Assembly (NCBI GenBank): GCA_016630955.3
Contig: CM049986.1
Coordinates: 1-64,000, forward strand
Reading direction: 5' to 3'
DNA: 64,000 nucleotides
Origin: Didymella arachidicola
Lineage: Eukaryota; Ascomycota; Dothideomycetes; Pleosporales; Didymellaceae
Below, piece after piece: positions 9,821 to 20,700 of this stretch. The first letter of the stretch is position 1; each line of letters begins with the position of its first letter. Under the pieces are notes generated by a model. It did not search any database. It was not told the origin of the DNA and saw only the letters and a list, made by a program, of their open reading frames with translations. A program made the translations under genes and the position numbers.

Positions 9821-11344
9821 GGGAAGGACAACGGTAGAGCCGACGCACTCAGCCGACGACACGACCTCGCAGGATCCAAGACGATCAACGAATCAGCAAT
9901 CCTTGGTATCAATAGCGACGGATCGTTAGGACCATCCCAGCAGCTCAACAATATGATGCTAGTACGCCAAGAGCATCATGTACCATCACAGGTACCAGAG
10001 GAACTGGAGGAAGAAGTCATAAGCAGTCACCACGATGACCCGCTTCATGGACACCCCGGTATCACCAGAACAATGGAACTCATCAAGAGACATTACGAGT
10101 TCCCGAACATGCGCGACAAGGTCGCCAAGTTCATCAAGAATTGCGTAAGCTGTCAGCAGAACAAGCACAGCACGCACGCCAAGTATGGAGAAGCACAGGC
10201 AATGGAGCCGCCAACGGCACCATGGACGAACATCACGATGGATTTCGTTACACAGCTACCTGTCTCCAAGGATCCTGTAACAGGATACACCTACGACTCA
10301 ATCTTCGTTGTAGTGGATCGATTCACGAAAGCCGCTGAGTTTGTGCCTTTCCGCCACAGCTACACTGCAGAGCAGCTCGCACGAGTGTATCTGGATAGGA
10401 TCGTTCGACACCACGGCATTTCCGAATCAATCATCAGCGATAGAGACAAGTTGTTTACATCGAACTACTGGACCACGCTGTTAGCAGCTATTGGTACCAA
10501 GAAAAAACTGTCAACCGCGTATCATCCGCAGACGGATGGCCAAACGGAACGAGTAAACCAAACAATGGAGACGTACCTCCGCATCTACTGCAACCAGCAG
10601 CAAGACAACTGGGTTTCACTACTGCCTATGGCACAAATCGCGTACAACAACAAATTGTCGGAAGCAACAGGCGTAACGCCGTTCTTTGCAAACCACGGGA
10701 GACACCCAAATCTCTTTACCAGATCATTGGACAGTAACATTCAAACGGAATCAGCGATCAACTCAGTCGAAGCACTGAAGGAAGTACACAGAAAATCGCT
10801 TGAGAACATCGCCAAAGCTCAGTCACGAAGCATCTCTTATGTTAATAAAAAACGAAAAACGGCGCCTCTGCTGAAGGAGGGGGATAAAGTGTATCTCCTT
10901 ACGAAAAACCTACGCACACGGCGACCAACGAAAAAACTGGACAAGGTTAAGGTCGGACCATTTTTCATTTCTAAGCAAACCAGCCCAGTCAACTATCGAC
11001 TTGCGCTGCCTAAGGATGCGAAGATTCATCCAGTGTTCCATATCGCGCTGTTGGAACCAGCCGACCCTAGAACGCCAATCCAGAAAGACTTCCATTACCA
11101 GGCAGACGGCCAGGACGAATGGGAAGTTGAAAAAATAATAAAACAACGGAAGAAAGGACGCAGTACCGAGTACCTAGTCAAGTGGTTAGGATACCCTGAC
11201 TCAGAAAACACATGGGAACCAGCCACATACCTTACGAACTGCCAGCAGATGTTGAAGGAATTTGAGCAGGCCAGTCAGGCGCTGCCACGTTCGGGTCCAG
11301 CCAGTAGTCCAGCGGCAAGTCCTCAAAGGCGCCCCAGGTACTAG
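9821..11344 (+). pseudogene. pol: gypsy pol fragment: integrase and chromodomain
   Basis: Truncated Pol, missing protease, reverse transcriptase and most of RNase H. Visible parts in order: integrase zinc-binding region (HHDDPLHGHPGI...CVSCQQNKH), catalytic core with MDFVTQLP, SDRDKLFTSNYW and HPQTDGQTERVNQ, a GPF motif, then a chromodomain (EWEVEKIIKQRKK...EYLVKWLGYPDSENTWEP). The frame has no stop until 11344, but the fragment cannot be expressed as Gag-Pol. Its last 113 bp overlap the antisense gene. Confidence 0.9.
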
Positions 11345-11819
11345 GCGACAACACGATACCCTCGGAGGGACCATCAAACGTCATGGTCCCCTCACTCAAC
11401 TCCTGCTCCGTTATACTCCTCTCTTCCACGGATATCGCTTCCTCGGCGCGACGATCCAACAAATCCATTTGTTGACGCAACCGCTCTTCGCGCGCGCGTG
11501 CAACTCGCAATTCTTCCAACGCCTTCTCTGAGGCCTTGAGCGCCTCGTTTTGCGCTTCACGACTTTCTTTTATCCGAGCCTGCAACTTCTCTTTCTCCGA
11601 TATGAGTCGCGTGAACTCCGACTGAGTTACGCGCACGTCGCAACGCTGGCCACGTTTCAAACACTTACTACACTTTCCCGAACGTATATGGACCTTGCAC
11701 ACGCGCTTGTGCTTGTCATAAGTCGAACACTTTCGAACCATGGTTTCTCCGAAGGATTCAACAAGTTCGTATAGACGGCGACGGCGGACTGTGCTCGACT
11801 CAGATGGTTGTTTAGGCAT
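11232..11819 (-). CDS. Antisense accessory protein of gypsy copy 1 (altered zinc cluster)
   Basis: 195 residues, convergent with pol and overlapping its 3' end by 113 bp. It has the layout of the antisense proteins of the other copies: basic N terminus, six-position zinc cluster, coiled coil (about 65-130), acidic tail ending near DYWLDPN. Cluster spacing is C-x2-Y-x6-C-x8-C-x2-C-x6-C, so the second cysteine is Tyr (TAT, one transition from TGT). Outside the cluster the sequence differs strongly from the other three. The ATG is at 11819, about 87 bp from the 3' LTR. The TATAAGTA box of the other copies is not seen here. Confidence 0.7.
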   Translation of the reverse strand: MPKQPSESSTVRRRRLYELVESFGETMVRKCSTYDKHKRVCKVHIRSGKCSKCLKRGQRCDVRVTQSEFTRLISEKEKLQARIKESREAQNEALKASEKALEELRVARAREERLRQQMDLLDRRAEEAISVEERSITEQELSEGTMTFDGPSEGIVLSPSTWGAFEDLPLDYWLDPNVAAPDWPAQIPSTSAGSS

Positions 11820-11905
11820 TGTCGAAGCAGCTTACCGTTGAACGAGGCGGGGCCAACGTCATATGAATCAGCTTGAGGGACCAAGCTAAGACGGAAGGGG
11901 GATAG

Positions 11906-12422
11906 TGTTACGATCCGCGGAACACGAAGGATCACAACGAGTATTACACCCCAGTACGGCACAGCAGGAGTTGGCAGCGTGGGCAACTACAAGGAAAGAC
12001 AGGGCAACGCTTCGACTCTGCGGACGACATCACGTCACGTGACACTGATCAAAAGTCTTGGCAGTGATCGGTGTGATCAGTGCTCAGTGCGATCAGTGAT
12101 CAGTGAGATCAACGATCAGTATGATCAGTACCTGTAAGGTACTGAGCACACTGCATATCTCTTTAGTATATAGCACATAGGAACACAACCCTTATAGTTT
12201 GTGTTCAACCTAAGTTATCAAGTTTGTCTTTGGATCTCAAACCCAACCTTCGAGCTAGACAGTCTACTCTGTACTACTCATCGTTACCCTGCTCTCAAGA
12301 CTGACAGATCGTATCTGTACACCTTATTGCAACCAACCCCTTCGGCTTCCTGTCACCGTACTCATCCCCGAGAACCAATAGAATTAGTGCTTACGAGCTT
12401 TGCTTAAAGTACGACTTCAACA
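11906..12422 (+). repeat. 3' LTR of gypsy copy 1
   Basis: 517 bp, starting TGTTACGATC and ending GACTTCAACA, preceded by polypurine tract GGAAGGGGGATAG. U3 carries GATCAGT-type repeats (about 12058-12136) and a CACGTG palindrome rather than the CGGGAT repeats of copies 2-4. TATA-like TTTAGTATATA lies near 12162, and the R/U5 part (GTGTTCAACC...CTTCAACA) is shared with the other copies. A 68-codon frame inside R/U5 recurs in several LTRs but has no other support. Confidence 0.9.
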
Positions 12423-12549
12423 GTCCCCTGTGTTACTTCTATACTACTAAATTGCAAGTACCCTACTTTTAGGTAAAGAAAAGTTTTATATAAAATTAAT
12501 TTCTTTATACTATATATAGTAATACTAAAAGTTTTATATACTAACTAAG
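12423..12549. other. AT-rich flank
   Basis: AT-rich stretch between the LTR of copy 1 and the solo LTR. It ends in CTAAG, the left target-site duplication of the solo LTR. No gene is seen. Confidence 0.5.
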
Positions 12550-13498
12550 TGTTACGATCTCCGAAAGAACAGGTACTGATAGGAAGCGGGGTATCGCTTA
12601 GGATGACAGCGTGTCACGTGTCACGTGACTAACCACCTCGCCAAGAGCAACCACCTTAAGATATGCAAGTGTTGAAGTCGTACTTTAAGCAAAGCTCGTA
12701 AGCACTAATTCTATTGGTTCTCGGGGATGAGTACGGTGACAGGAAGCCGAGGGGGTTGGTTGCAATAAGGTGTACAGATACGATCTGTCAGTCTTGAGAG
12801 CAGGGTAACGATGAGTAGTACAGAGTAGACTGTCTAGCTCGAAGGTTGGGTTTGAGATCCAAAGACAAACTTTAACTTAGGATTGAACACGAACTGTAAG
12901 AGTTGTGTTCCTACTAGATTATATAGTGAAGGTAATGGAGGTCATCCCAAGGGTTGTGCCATCCCCGGAGGTCTTGCCATCCCGGAGGTCGTGCCATCCC
13001 CGGAGGTCATGCCATCCCCGGAGGTCATGCCATCCCGGAGGTCACGTCTTGGCGGGATGCCATCCCGGAGTCCCGTGATTGGTGACACGCTGTCATCCTT
13101 AGCGATGCCCCGCTTCCTATCAGTACCTCGCAACTCGGAGATCGTAACAGCAAGGTGGCAGACCACCACAAGGTGGCTACACCACCTGCAGAGTTACAGA
13201 TGGTTAAGCTACTACGCGATGGTAGCAGCCAGATCTTAATAGTATAATAATACGTAGGAACACAACTCTTACAGTGTGTGTTCAATCCTAAGTTAAAGTT
13301 TGTCTTTGGATCTCAAACCCAACCTTCGAGCTAGACAGTCTACTCTGTACTACTCATCGTTACCCTGCTCTCAAGACTGACAGATCGTATCTGTACACCT
13401 TATTGCAACCAACCCCTTCGGCTTCCTGTCACCGTACTCATCCCTGAGAACCAATAGAATTAGTGCTTACGAGCTTTGCTTAAAGTACGACTTCAACA
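12550..13498 (+). repeat. Solo LTR, host of a nested solo LTR
   Basis: It starts TGTTACGATCTCCGAAAG and ends GACTTCAACA, flanked by a perfect 5-bp duplication CTAAG (12545-12549 and 13499-13503). A second solo LTR splits it in U3 at 12669/13150. Without the insert it is about 464 bp. Its U3 carries GGTGG/CCACC-type repeats (13150-13200) unlike the other copies. Confidence 0.9.
12670..13149 (-). repeat. Nested solo LTR (480 bp, copy 4 type)
   Basis: In plus coordinates it runs TGTTGAAGTC...GATCGTAACA, the reverse complement of the 480-bp LTR of copy 4, including its six CTCCGGGATGGC-type U3 repeats. It is flanked by a perfect duplication GCAAG (12665-12669, 13150-13154). It is therefore a real insertion reduced to a solo LTR, younger than the LTR it interrupts. 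Confidence 0.93.
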
Positions 13499-13503
13499 CT
13501 AAG

Positions 13504-13645
13504 TAAGGTAAAGTACTATTAGAGTAAGTAGGGTTAGAGTTTCTCTATAATAGAGCTTATATAGAATAGCTATATAATAACACTCTAATAGGTAAATAAT
13601 ATAAGTAATACTATAAACTCTTATATATAGCCTTAGTAGCTTATA
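13504..13645. other. AT-rich stretch before the TLH relic
   Basis: About 140 bp rich in TA steps with no recognisable frame. It is continuous with the RIP-degraded TLH relic that becomes alignable at 13646 and is probably its upstream part, but I could not align it convincingly. Confidence 0.4.
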
Positions 13646-13769
13646 CTTAGTAACTATAATAGTATATTCTACTTTCTTAAAGACTTTAGTATTATTATTT
13701 TTAAGTAGTACTATATAGTAGTTATAAGTCTAGATATATATCTTTATAAATATTATACTATATCTACTA

Positions 13770-15635
13770 ACGTACCTCACGGGCGAGCCGCCCACACGGG
13801 CGAGTCGCCCACTTTTGCCAAGACCCTACCAAACCTCACCCTGTTATGGCACAAAACACCACACTCTGGCCCTGCACAAGGCAGAACAGGTCGTAATATC
13901 ACTTAGAGACTACTTCTACTTCACTCTTGCACGTTTGCGCATTGTGTCCGCCCTCTCCGCACCGTCCACAGCGTTGTTGGGATGGTTCACCTCCTTCAGC
14001 GCGCACCTGCTTCTTTGTCTTCTTTCCATCACGACGCGCCCCAAATTCCGCTAGAGCCGCCAGCCGCTGGCCTTCCTCAACCAGAAGGGATCCTCCCTCC
14101 TGAATTCGCTCCCTTTTGTGCGATTTGCGTCGTGTAGCAGCCTCAGTGGCTGCTTCAAGCTCACGGATCCGTTTTTGTGCCAGCGCAAGCTTATGCGATA
14201 GGATAGCTCCCCCCTTTGCGTAGTGCTCAATCGCACTGAGAACAGAGGTGGGCGAACTGCCCTGTTCCCTCCTATACTTGTCTCGAATTAGAGTTGATTG
14301 CGACTCGAATTCTAGGGTATTGCTTGGGGTTTGCGACTGCCAGGGCTCGTTGTTTGTGGGGAGTGGTGGTGACGGAGTGCGCAGCTTCACATCAAGGGTT
14401 GATATAACCTGTTTCGGGTCAAAAGGGACTAATCCGGCCCCTCGGAACCCTCCTTGGATGTTGCTGGCAGTAATAGTTTTCTTGTAAGCCGCTTTAAAGC
14501 ATGGCAGGAACTCCTGCTTCGTGACGTGGGTGATCCGGTTGCGGATGAGCTCATTGACCTCATCCCCGTACGCCTTCTTTAGAGGGGCAAAACAACCCAC
14601 ATCAAGTGGCTGCAGGAGATGCGATGAGTGCGGAGGCATACATAAAAGTACAATCTTGTGATCCTTGCAGTATTGCGTGAATCCTGCAGAGTTGTGGCTC
14701 TCGTGGCCATCAATAATAAGCATGCGGTGGGCTCCAACAGTACGTTCCTTCGTATGCCTGTTAAAGTGCTTCAACCAGTCAAAACCAAGCTCGTTGTTAG
14801 TCCAGCCGTTCTCAGAGATGGCAATAACCCAGTCTTGGGGCAGGTTGTCGTCTTTATACCAGTTGGACTGGTGGTGGCGCGCTTTGAAGATGATGTAGGG
14901 CGGAATAGGCCATCCAGTAGCATTGATGCCCTGGATAACTGTTACCCACTCCCGGTTGCCTGGCTGGACCTGCTTTGCTCGTCCTGGCTTCCCTGCATCT
15001 GTTACGACTTTCCCGCTGCTTATCTGGCCCATCATGAAGCCTGTCTCGTCGAAGTTGTACGTGTCGTCGTCTAGGATACCATACTTAGCTTTGATGTTAG
15101 CTACAAGGCTGAACCAGTCCTGTATGACCTTCGGGTCCTCACAGAGGGCTCGCCTGTAGTCGTACTTGTGATTGAAGACCACTTTGAGCTCCTCCCGACG
15201 CGAAACAAACGTACTGGCCCAGTTTGAGCCAACAGGGGCCAGACCGCGCTCCTTTCGCAGATAATTGGCCATATCAGTCACAGCTGCGAGCCGGGGGGAC
15301 TCTCCTCAGGCAACCAGCTCAAGTATGTGCGTAACAATCACCTGCTCCTCACTGTTTGTCAGGCTCCGTGAGTTGGCCATAGTAGTGACGCGTGAAGCCC
15401 TTCCGGCGAGTCGGTCGCGTAGAGTAGTTCGGGGCGCGTTGTAGATAGCTGCAGCGCGTCGCACAGAGAGCTTTGCGTCTTGTTCAAGAGCCCAAAGCGC
15501 AAGCTGTATCTGACGCTCTTTTAACGCGTTAGGCTGGTGCTGTTGTGGTGGCATTGGAGTGGTGATAGTGTTTTGGTGGGGTCTTGGCAAAAGTGGGCGA
15601 CTCGCCCGTGTGGGCGGCTCGCCCGTGAGGTACGT
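13770..15635 (-). mobile_element. Fot1-like DDE transposon E1
   Basis: Inverted repeats of about 63 bp with one mismatch start ACGTACCTCACGGGCGAG and include two tandem subterminal boxes (CGGGCGAGCCGCCCAC and CGGGCGAGTCGCCCAC). TA flanks both ends (13768-13769 and 15636-15637). It sits inside the TLH relic without disturbing its alignment. Confidence 0.93.
13899..15590 (-). pseudogene. Fot1-like transposase, one nonsense codon
   Basis: DDE transposase of the pogo/Fot1 branch, which cuts and pastes its element at TA. Order: N-terminal psq-type helix-turn-helix (RQIQLALWALEQD...), CENP-B-type DNA-binding region, DDE core with FDETGFM, IIDGHESH and LLQPLDVGC, coiled-coil/basic tail, C-terminal CCHC knuckle CGRCGEGGHNAQTC. 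The frame is complete except for TGA at 15306-15308, where intact copy E2 has CGA: a single C-to-T change. Without that codon the length (563) equals E2. Confidence 0.92.
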
Positions 15636-16552
15636 TATACTATAGTAATAGATACTTAAGTACTTTAGCTAATTTAAGGCTATTACTTTAAGTATAATTA
15701 AGCTCTTAGATAAACCTATATAGCTAATAGAAGAGCTAGAGAGCCTACTTACTAGTATGTAGTATAAGATATATAGCTAGATTACTATTAATAAGAATAA
15801 GATATATAGGCACTATAAAAAAAATTACTAGAAAGTATAGGTAGGAAAGAAAAGCTTACTCTATAAGACTATAAAAGTATAGAGCTTCTTTTATACTAAA
15901 AGGCTATAAAAATATTTTATTATTAATTTAGTAGATACTAGAAATACTAAAAATAATAAAGTTAATAATACTATTTAAGCATAGCTTACTAAGTATAAAT
16001 TAATATAATAAGAAATTAAGAAAGAGCTATAAATACTTAAAGTAGCTATAAAGATTAATAAGATAGGTTAGTTTAAGCGTATAGGCTAGCTAGAGTTCTT
16101 AAAGGACCGAAATCTTACTTATTTAGCTTATTAAGCCTACACACCCGATTATAGTAAGCGTAAGATTAAGCTAGCTACTAAGCTAACTAAAGGGCTAGTT
16201 AAAAGGAGTGTAAAAGGGCTAGCTACACTTCTATAAGAGTTAAGGCGCTAGCTATAAAGTATAAAGTAAGAAGAACCTAATATATAGCTATTAGCGCAAC
16301 TATAGAACCTAGAGAGTTAGGTAGTATATATAAGCTATATAGTAAGGTTTATCTACTTTTATCTTTAGGTACTAGCTAATAAAGAGTAGTAGATTATACA
16401 CTTTAGAGAGTAGTAGAATAAAGCTACTTATATAGAAAGCTACTTAGTATTAGGTAGTAAGAAGGATAGTAAGAAGGATAATAATAGTAAGGGTAGTAAA
16501 GCTACTAGTAATAGCCTATAGCCCTAATATATAACACGTAATTAAATATAAC

Positions 16553-17021
16553 TGTTGAAGTCGTACTTTAAGCAAAGCTCGTAAGCACTAATTCTATTGG
16601 TTCTCGGGGATGAGTACGGTGACAGGAAGCCGAAGGGGTTGGTTGCAATAAGGTGTACAGATACGATCTGTCAGTCTTGAGAGCAGGGTAACGATGAGTA
16701 GTACAGAGTAGACTGTCTAGCTCGAAGGTTAGGTTTGAGATCCAAAGACAAACTTGATAACTTAGGTTGAACACACACTGTAAGAGTTGTGTTCCTACTA
16801 GAATATATACTTAGTAGGAAAGCTAGAGTATCCCTTAATGCGCCTTGTTCCCTTGTAACTCGGGATGCATTGTTTTCCCGGGATGTGGTGGCATCCTGTG
16901 ATTCTTGGGATGACGCTTCTTGGCGGGATGTCGACGCATGTCACGTGACACGTGACACGCTGTCATCCAAGCGCTTGCCCCGCTTCCCATCAGTACCTTG
17001 TTTCCTTCAGAGATCGTAACA
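16553..17021 (-). repeat. 3' LTR of gypsy copy 2
   Basis: 469 bp; TG...CA ends on the element strand. U3 holds four G-G-G-A-T-G-type motifs, two of them with CGGGATG, and an overlapping CACGTGACACGTGAC palindrome. TATA-like sequence TATATACTT/AGTATATATT lies near 16802. The polypurine tract GGAAGGGGGGAGGTAG (element strand) abuts it at 17022-17038. Confidence 0.93.
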
Positions 17022-17151
17022 CTACCTCCCCCCTTCCAGCATATCGTCCTCGATATATTGTTTATCCGTGCCGTGGGTCGCAGGGTAGGTCTCTCTCTTA
17101 TAAGTACTGTTCGTAGGTCGCTTCTTATGAAGTTCCATAGCCTCCCTAACC

Positions 17152-17748
17152 ATGCCGAAGGAATCCGGAACACGAAAGCTCCGAGCCCCGCGTTCTCAGT
17201 CGTCCACCGAGCAGCGTCGTGCCCGTGCGCGTCGTATCCAGGATCGTTCGTTGGAAATGGCGTTTCGTTGTGAAAGATGTGAACAAAAGAATTTTCGGTG
17301 CTTTGTCGATACCGCTACTGGTCGATGTGCTGGCTGCATCTCTGTGAAAGCAGAGTGTAGTCTGTTTGTTCCTGAAGAAGAATGGGAGAAAGTTGAGAAG
17401 GAGAAGGAAGAGAAGCGACTCGAGCTTGCTCGTTTCGAAGAGGCGACGGCTCGCGCGAAGCGTGAGTTGTTGGAGCTCGAGAGTCGTGAGCGTCAATTTG
17501 CACGTCGTGACCTGGCGATGTTGAAGGCGCAAGATCAGGCGCAAGAGGCGGAAAGTTCGAGTACCGCTACCGGCCCCCTTGTCTCCGTCCCTTGGGCTGA
17601 TCCTGGCTGGTTACAGGCTAACGATTCTTCCTTTGGTCTCTCGTCTGACCAACTCTTTGTTGACTTTCTTGCTGGAAACCCTGTGGATCCTGTGCCGTAC
17701 TGGCCACAGAATTTCGATACTGCGTCAGCAACTGGCGGCAGTTCGTGA
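17152..17748 (+). CDS. Antisense Zn2Cys6-like accessory protein of copy 2
   Basis: 198 residues, encoded opposite to gag-pol between pol and the 3' LTR. An Arg-rich N terminus precedes a cluster C-x2-C-x6-C-x8-C-x2-C-x6-C (CERCEQKNFRC...CAGCISVKAEC, about 42-71), the spacing of fungal Zn(II)2Cys6 DNA-binding domains. A heptad-rich coiled coil (about 80-135) and an acidic/aromatic tail follow. The ATG sits in CTAACCATGCC, with TATAAGTA about 53 bp upstream (17099-17106), suggesting its own promoter. Its last 131 bp overlap the chromodomain tail of pol on the other strand. The same gene and overlap occur in copies 3 and 4. Role unknown; a self-regulatory DNA-binding protein is an inference. Confidence 0.8.
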   Translation: MPKESGTRKLRAPRSQSSTEQRRARARRIQDRSLEMAFRCERCEQKNFRCFVDTATGRCAGCISVKAECSLFVPEEEWEKVEKEKEEKRLELARFEEATARAKRELLELESRERQFARRDLAMLKAQDQAQEAESSSTATGPLVSVPWADPGWLQANDSSFGLSSDQLFVDFLAGNPVDPVPYWPQNFDTASATGGSS

Positions 17749-20700
17749 GGTTTGCTTCTGGTTCCCACGTGTTTTCCGAGTCCGGGTATCCTAACCACTT
17801 GACTAGGTATTCGTTGTTTTCTTTGGTTTTTCGATGTTTGATTACTTTCTCGACTTCCCACTCGTCCTGGCCGTCTGCCTGGTAGTGAAAGTCTTTCTGG
17901 ATTGGCGTTCTGGGGTCGGCTGGTTCCAACAGCGAGATGTGGAACACTGGATGGATCTTTGCGTCCTTAGGCAGCGCAAGTCGGTAGTTGACTGAGCTGA
18001 TTTGTTGGGAAATGAAAAATGGTCCGACCTTGACTTTGTCCAGTTTTTTCGTTGGTCGCCGTGTGCGTAGGTTTTTCGTAAGGAGATACACTTTATCCCC
18101 CTCCTTTAGCAGAGGCGCCGTTTTTCGTTTCTTGTTAACATAAGAGATGCTCCGTGACTGAGCTTTGGCGATGTTATCGAGCGATTTTCTGTGTACTTCC
18201 TTCAGTGCTTCGACTGAGTTGATCGCTGATTCCGTTTGAATGTTACTGTCCAATGATCTGGTAAAGAGATTTGGGTGTCTCCCGTGGTTTGCAAAGAACG
18301 GCGTTACGCCTGTTGCTTCCGACAATTTGTTGTTGTACGCGATTTGTGCCATAGGCAGCAGTGAAACCCAGTTGTCTTGCTGCTGGTTGCAGTAGATGCG
18401 GAGGTACGTCTCCATTGTTTGGTTCACGCGTTCTGTTTGGCCATCCGTCTGCGGATGATACGCGGTTGACAGTTTTTTCTTAGTACCAATAGCTGCTAAC
18501 AGCGTAGTCCAGTAGTTCGATGTAAACAACTTGTCTCTATCGCTAATGATTGATTCGGAAATGCCGTGGTGTCGAACAATCCTATCCAGGTACACTCGTG
18601 CGAGCTGCTCTGCAGTGTAGCTGTGGCGGAAAGGCACAAACTCAGCGGCTTTCGTGAATCGATCCACTACAACGAAGATTGAGTCGTAGGTGTATCCTGT
18701 TACAGGATCCTTGGAGACAGGTAGCTGTGTAACGAAATCCATCGTAATGTTCGTCCATGGTGCCTTTGGCGGCTCCATTGCCTGTGCTTCTCCATACTTG
18801 GCGTGCGTGCTGTGTTTGTTCTGTTGACAGCTTACGCAATTCTTGATGAACTTGGCGACCTTGTCGCGCATGTTCGGGAACTCGTAATGTCTCTTGATGA
18901 GTTCCATTGTTCTGGTGATACCGGGGTGTCCATGAAGCGGGTCATCGTGGTGACTGCTTATGACTTCTTCCTCCAGTTCCTCTGGTACCTGTGATGGTAC
19001 ATGATGCTCTTGGCGTACTAGCATCATATTGTTGAGCTGCTGGGATGGTCCTAACGATCCGTCGCTATTGATACCAAGGATTGCTGATTCGTTGATCGTC
19101 TTGGATCCTGCGAGGTCGTGTCGTCGACTGAGTGCGTCGGCTCTGCCGTTGTCCTTTCCTGGTGTATAGAGGATCTTGAACTTGTATTGTCCGAGGGTCT
19201 CGGACCATCGTACTTGTCGTCTGTTCAATACCTTTGTTGTCGTGAAGTGTACCAGGTTTTTGTGATCCGTGTAGATCGTAAGTTCCGAACAACTTTCAGC
19301 GTAGACTCGCCAATGTTCTAGGGCGGATACGATCGCGAGTAATTCTTTGTCGTGTACGTCGTATCGTTCTTCGGGTCCTGAGAACTTGCGTGAGTAGTAG
19401 GCAATCGGGTGCCATTGACCATCTCGTTCCTGTGTGATGCATGCTCCTAATGCCAGATCTGAGGCATCTGTTTCCATTCGCAGCGGCTCTCCGCTCCTGA
19501 ATGTAACCAATGTGGGTGGATCTACACAAGCTTGCTTTAGTGTTTCGAAAGCTTTGTCCTGATCCTCGCCCCACTTGAAGGGTGTGTCCTTCCGCGTAAG
19601 TTTCGTAAGCGGCAAGGCCTTCGTGGAGTAATCCTTGATGAAGCGTCGGTTGAAGTTGACAAACCCAAGGAACTCTTGGATGTTCTTAACGGTTTTGGGT
19701 GTTGGCCAATCTTTTACAACCTGAATCTTTTCTTGGCTTATCTTGACTCCGTATCGTCCTACTACAAACCCTAGGAATTCGACTTCCTCCTTGTGCCACT
19801 CGCACTTCTCGGGTTTCAAACGTAGGTGCGCTGCTCCTAGGCAGGCAAGCACTTGTCGTACGTGTTCGACATGCTCTTCTAGTGTTTTGCTGTACACTAG
19901 GATGTCATCGAGGTATGCTACCACGGTAATGTCCAAGTGTGCCCTTAGTACGTTGTTGATTAAGGCCTGACATGTCGCTGGTGCGTTGGTGAGCCCGAAC
20001 GGCATAACCAAATACTCGTAATGACCATAACGGGTTCTAAACGCCGTCTTCCATTCTTCGCCCTCCTTCATGCGGATGAGGTTGTATGCTCCTCTTAAGT
20101 CTAACGCAGTGAAGTACTGTGCTCCTGCTAACCGATCCTGAAGTTCGCTGATGTTCGGTAGCGGGTAACGATTCTTGATCGTGATATCGTTGAGCTTTCG
20201 GTAATCGATGCAAGGTCGTAGCTTGCCATCTTTCTTTGGTACGAATAGAACGGGAAATCCTGCTAGGGATTCTGATTCTTGAATGAATCCTTTCTCGAGG
20301 TTCTCCTTAAGGTAGTTGCGCAGCTCCTTAAGTTCCTTTTCTGACATCTGGTATATTGGCCCGAATGGGGGCTTCTTGCCTTCCTCGAGCTTAATCTCGT
20401 GGTCCCATTCCTGGTGCTGCGGTAATGCCTTCGCAGTCTTCTCATCGCGGAAGAGGTCTATAAACTCTCTGTATTCGTCCGGGATGTCAGGAGTTGTACT
20501 GTTCTCCTTAACCGTCGCTTTGTGATCCTGGGGCTGGTTGGTATCTGCGCGGTCGACCGCTCTAACTTGGCGCGTCTTGTTCGAAGAGATGTTGTTGATC
20601 TCCTTCTCATCCACCAGCTGCGTCGTGAGCTGCGCGGGTCGCTGTCCGGGTGTACCTGATCCGTGACACGTGAGCGTTATTCGCTGGTTCTTCCAGTCGA

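Larger units (their letters stand above)
9818..12422 (+). mobile_element. Ty3/gypsy copy 1, 5'-truncated
   Basis: This contains only the 3' third of the element: the end of RNase H, integrase, chromodomain, antisense gene, polypurine tract and 3' LTR. Similarity to the intact copies starts inside the codons for GKDNGRADALSRRHDL, and everything upstream is lost. It belongs to a diverged subfamily: its LTR is 517 bp rather than 464-480, and its antisense protein is only distantly similar. Confidence 0.9.
13646..16552 (+). pseudogene. RIP-degraded TLH relic, split by a Fot1-like transposon
   Basis: After removal of the transposon at 13768-15637, the plus strand reads colinearly with TLH N-terminal sequence. 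LSNYNSIFYFLKDF corresponds to LSNCADVFCFLEDF of the gene at 6001-9318. YKIYS*ITINKNKIYRHYKK corresponds to CKTCSFITINKDTMRMHCKK, and FKRIG*LEFLKDRNLTYLAY to FKRTGWLEFFKDRNLVHLAH of the helicase. Substitutions are almost all Cys to Tyr, Trp or Gln to stop, Glu to Lys and similar, as expected from C-to-T and G-to-A changes. It ends in the acidic region (SKKDSKKDNN) where gypsy copy 2 begins at 16553, so no helicase core is present. Orientation is opposite to the intact TLH. Confidence 0.88.

Noticed and set aside
9818..12422. Copy 1 as a complete gypsy element
   Set aside because: The 5' LTR, gag, protease and reverse transcriptase are absent and homology starts inside RNase H.
15638..16552. 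Non-coding AT-rich isochore with no content
   Set aside because: Frame-by-frame translation aligned colinearly with the TLH N terminus once C-to-T and G-to-A changes are allowed, so it was reclassified as a RIPed relic.
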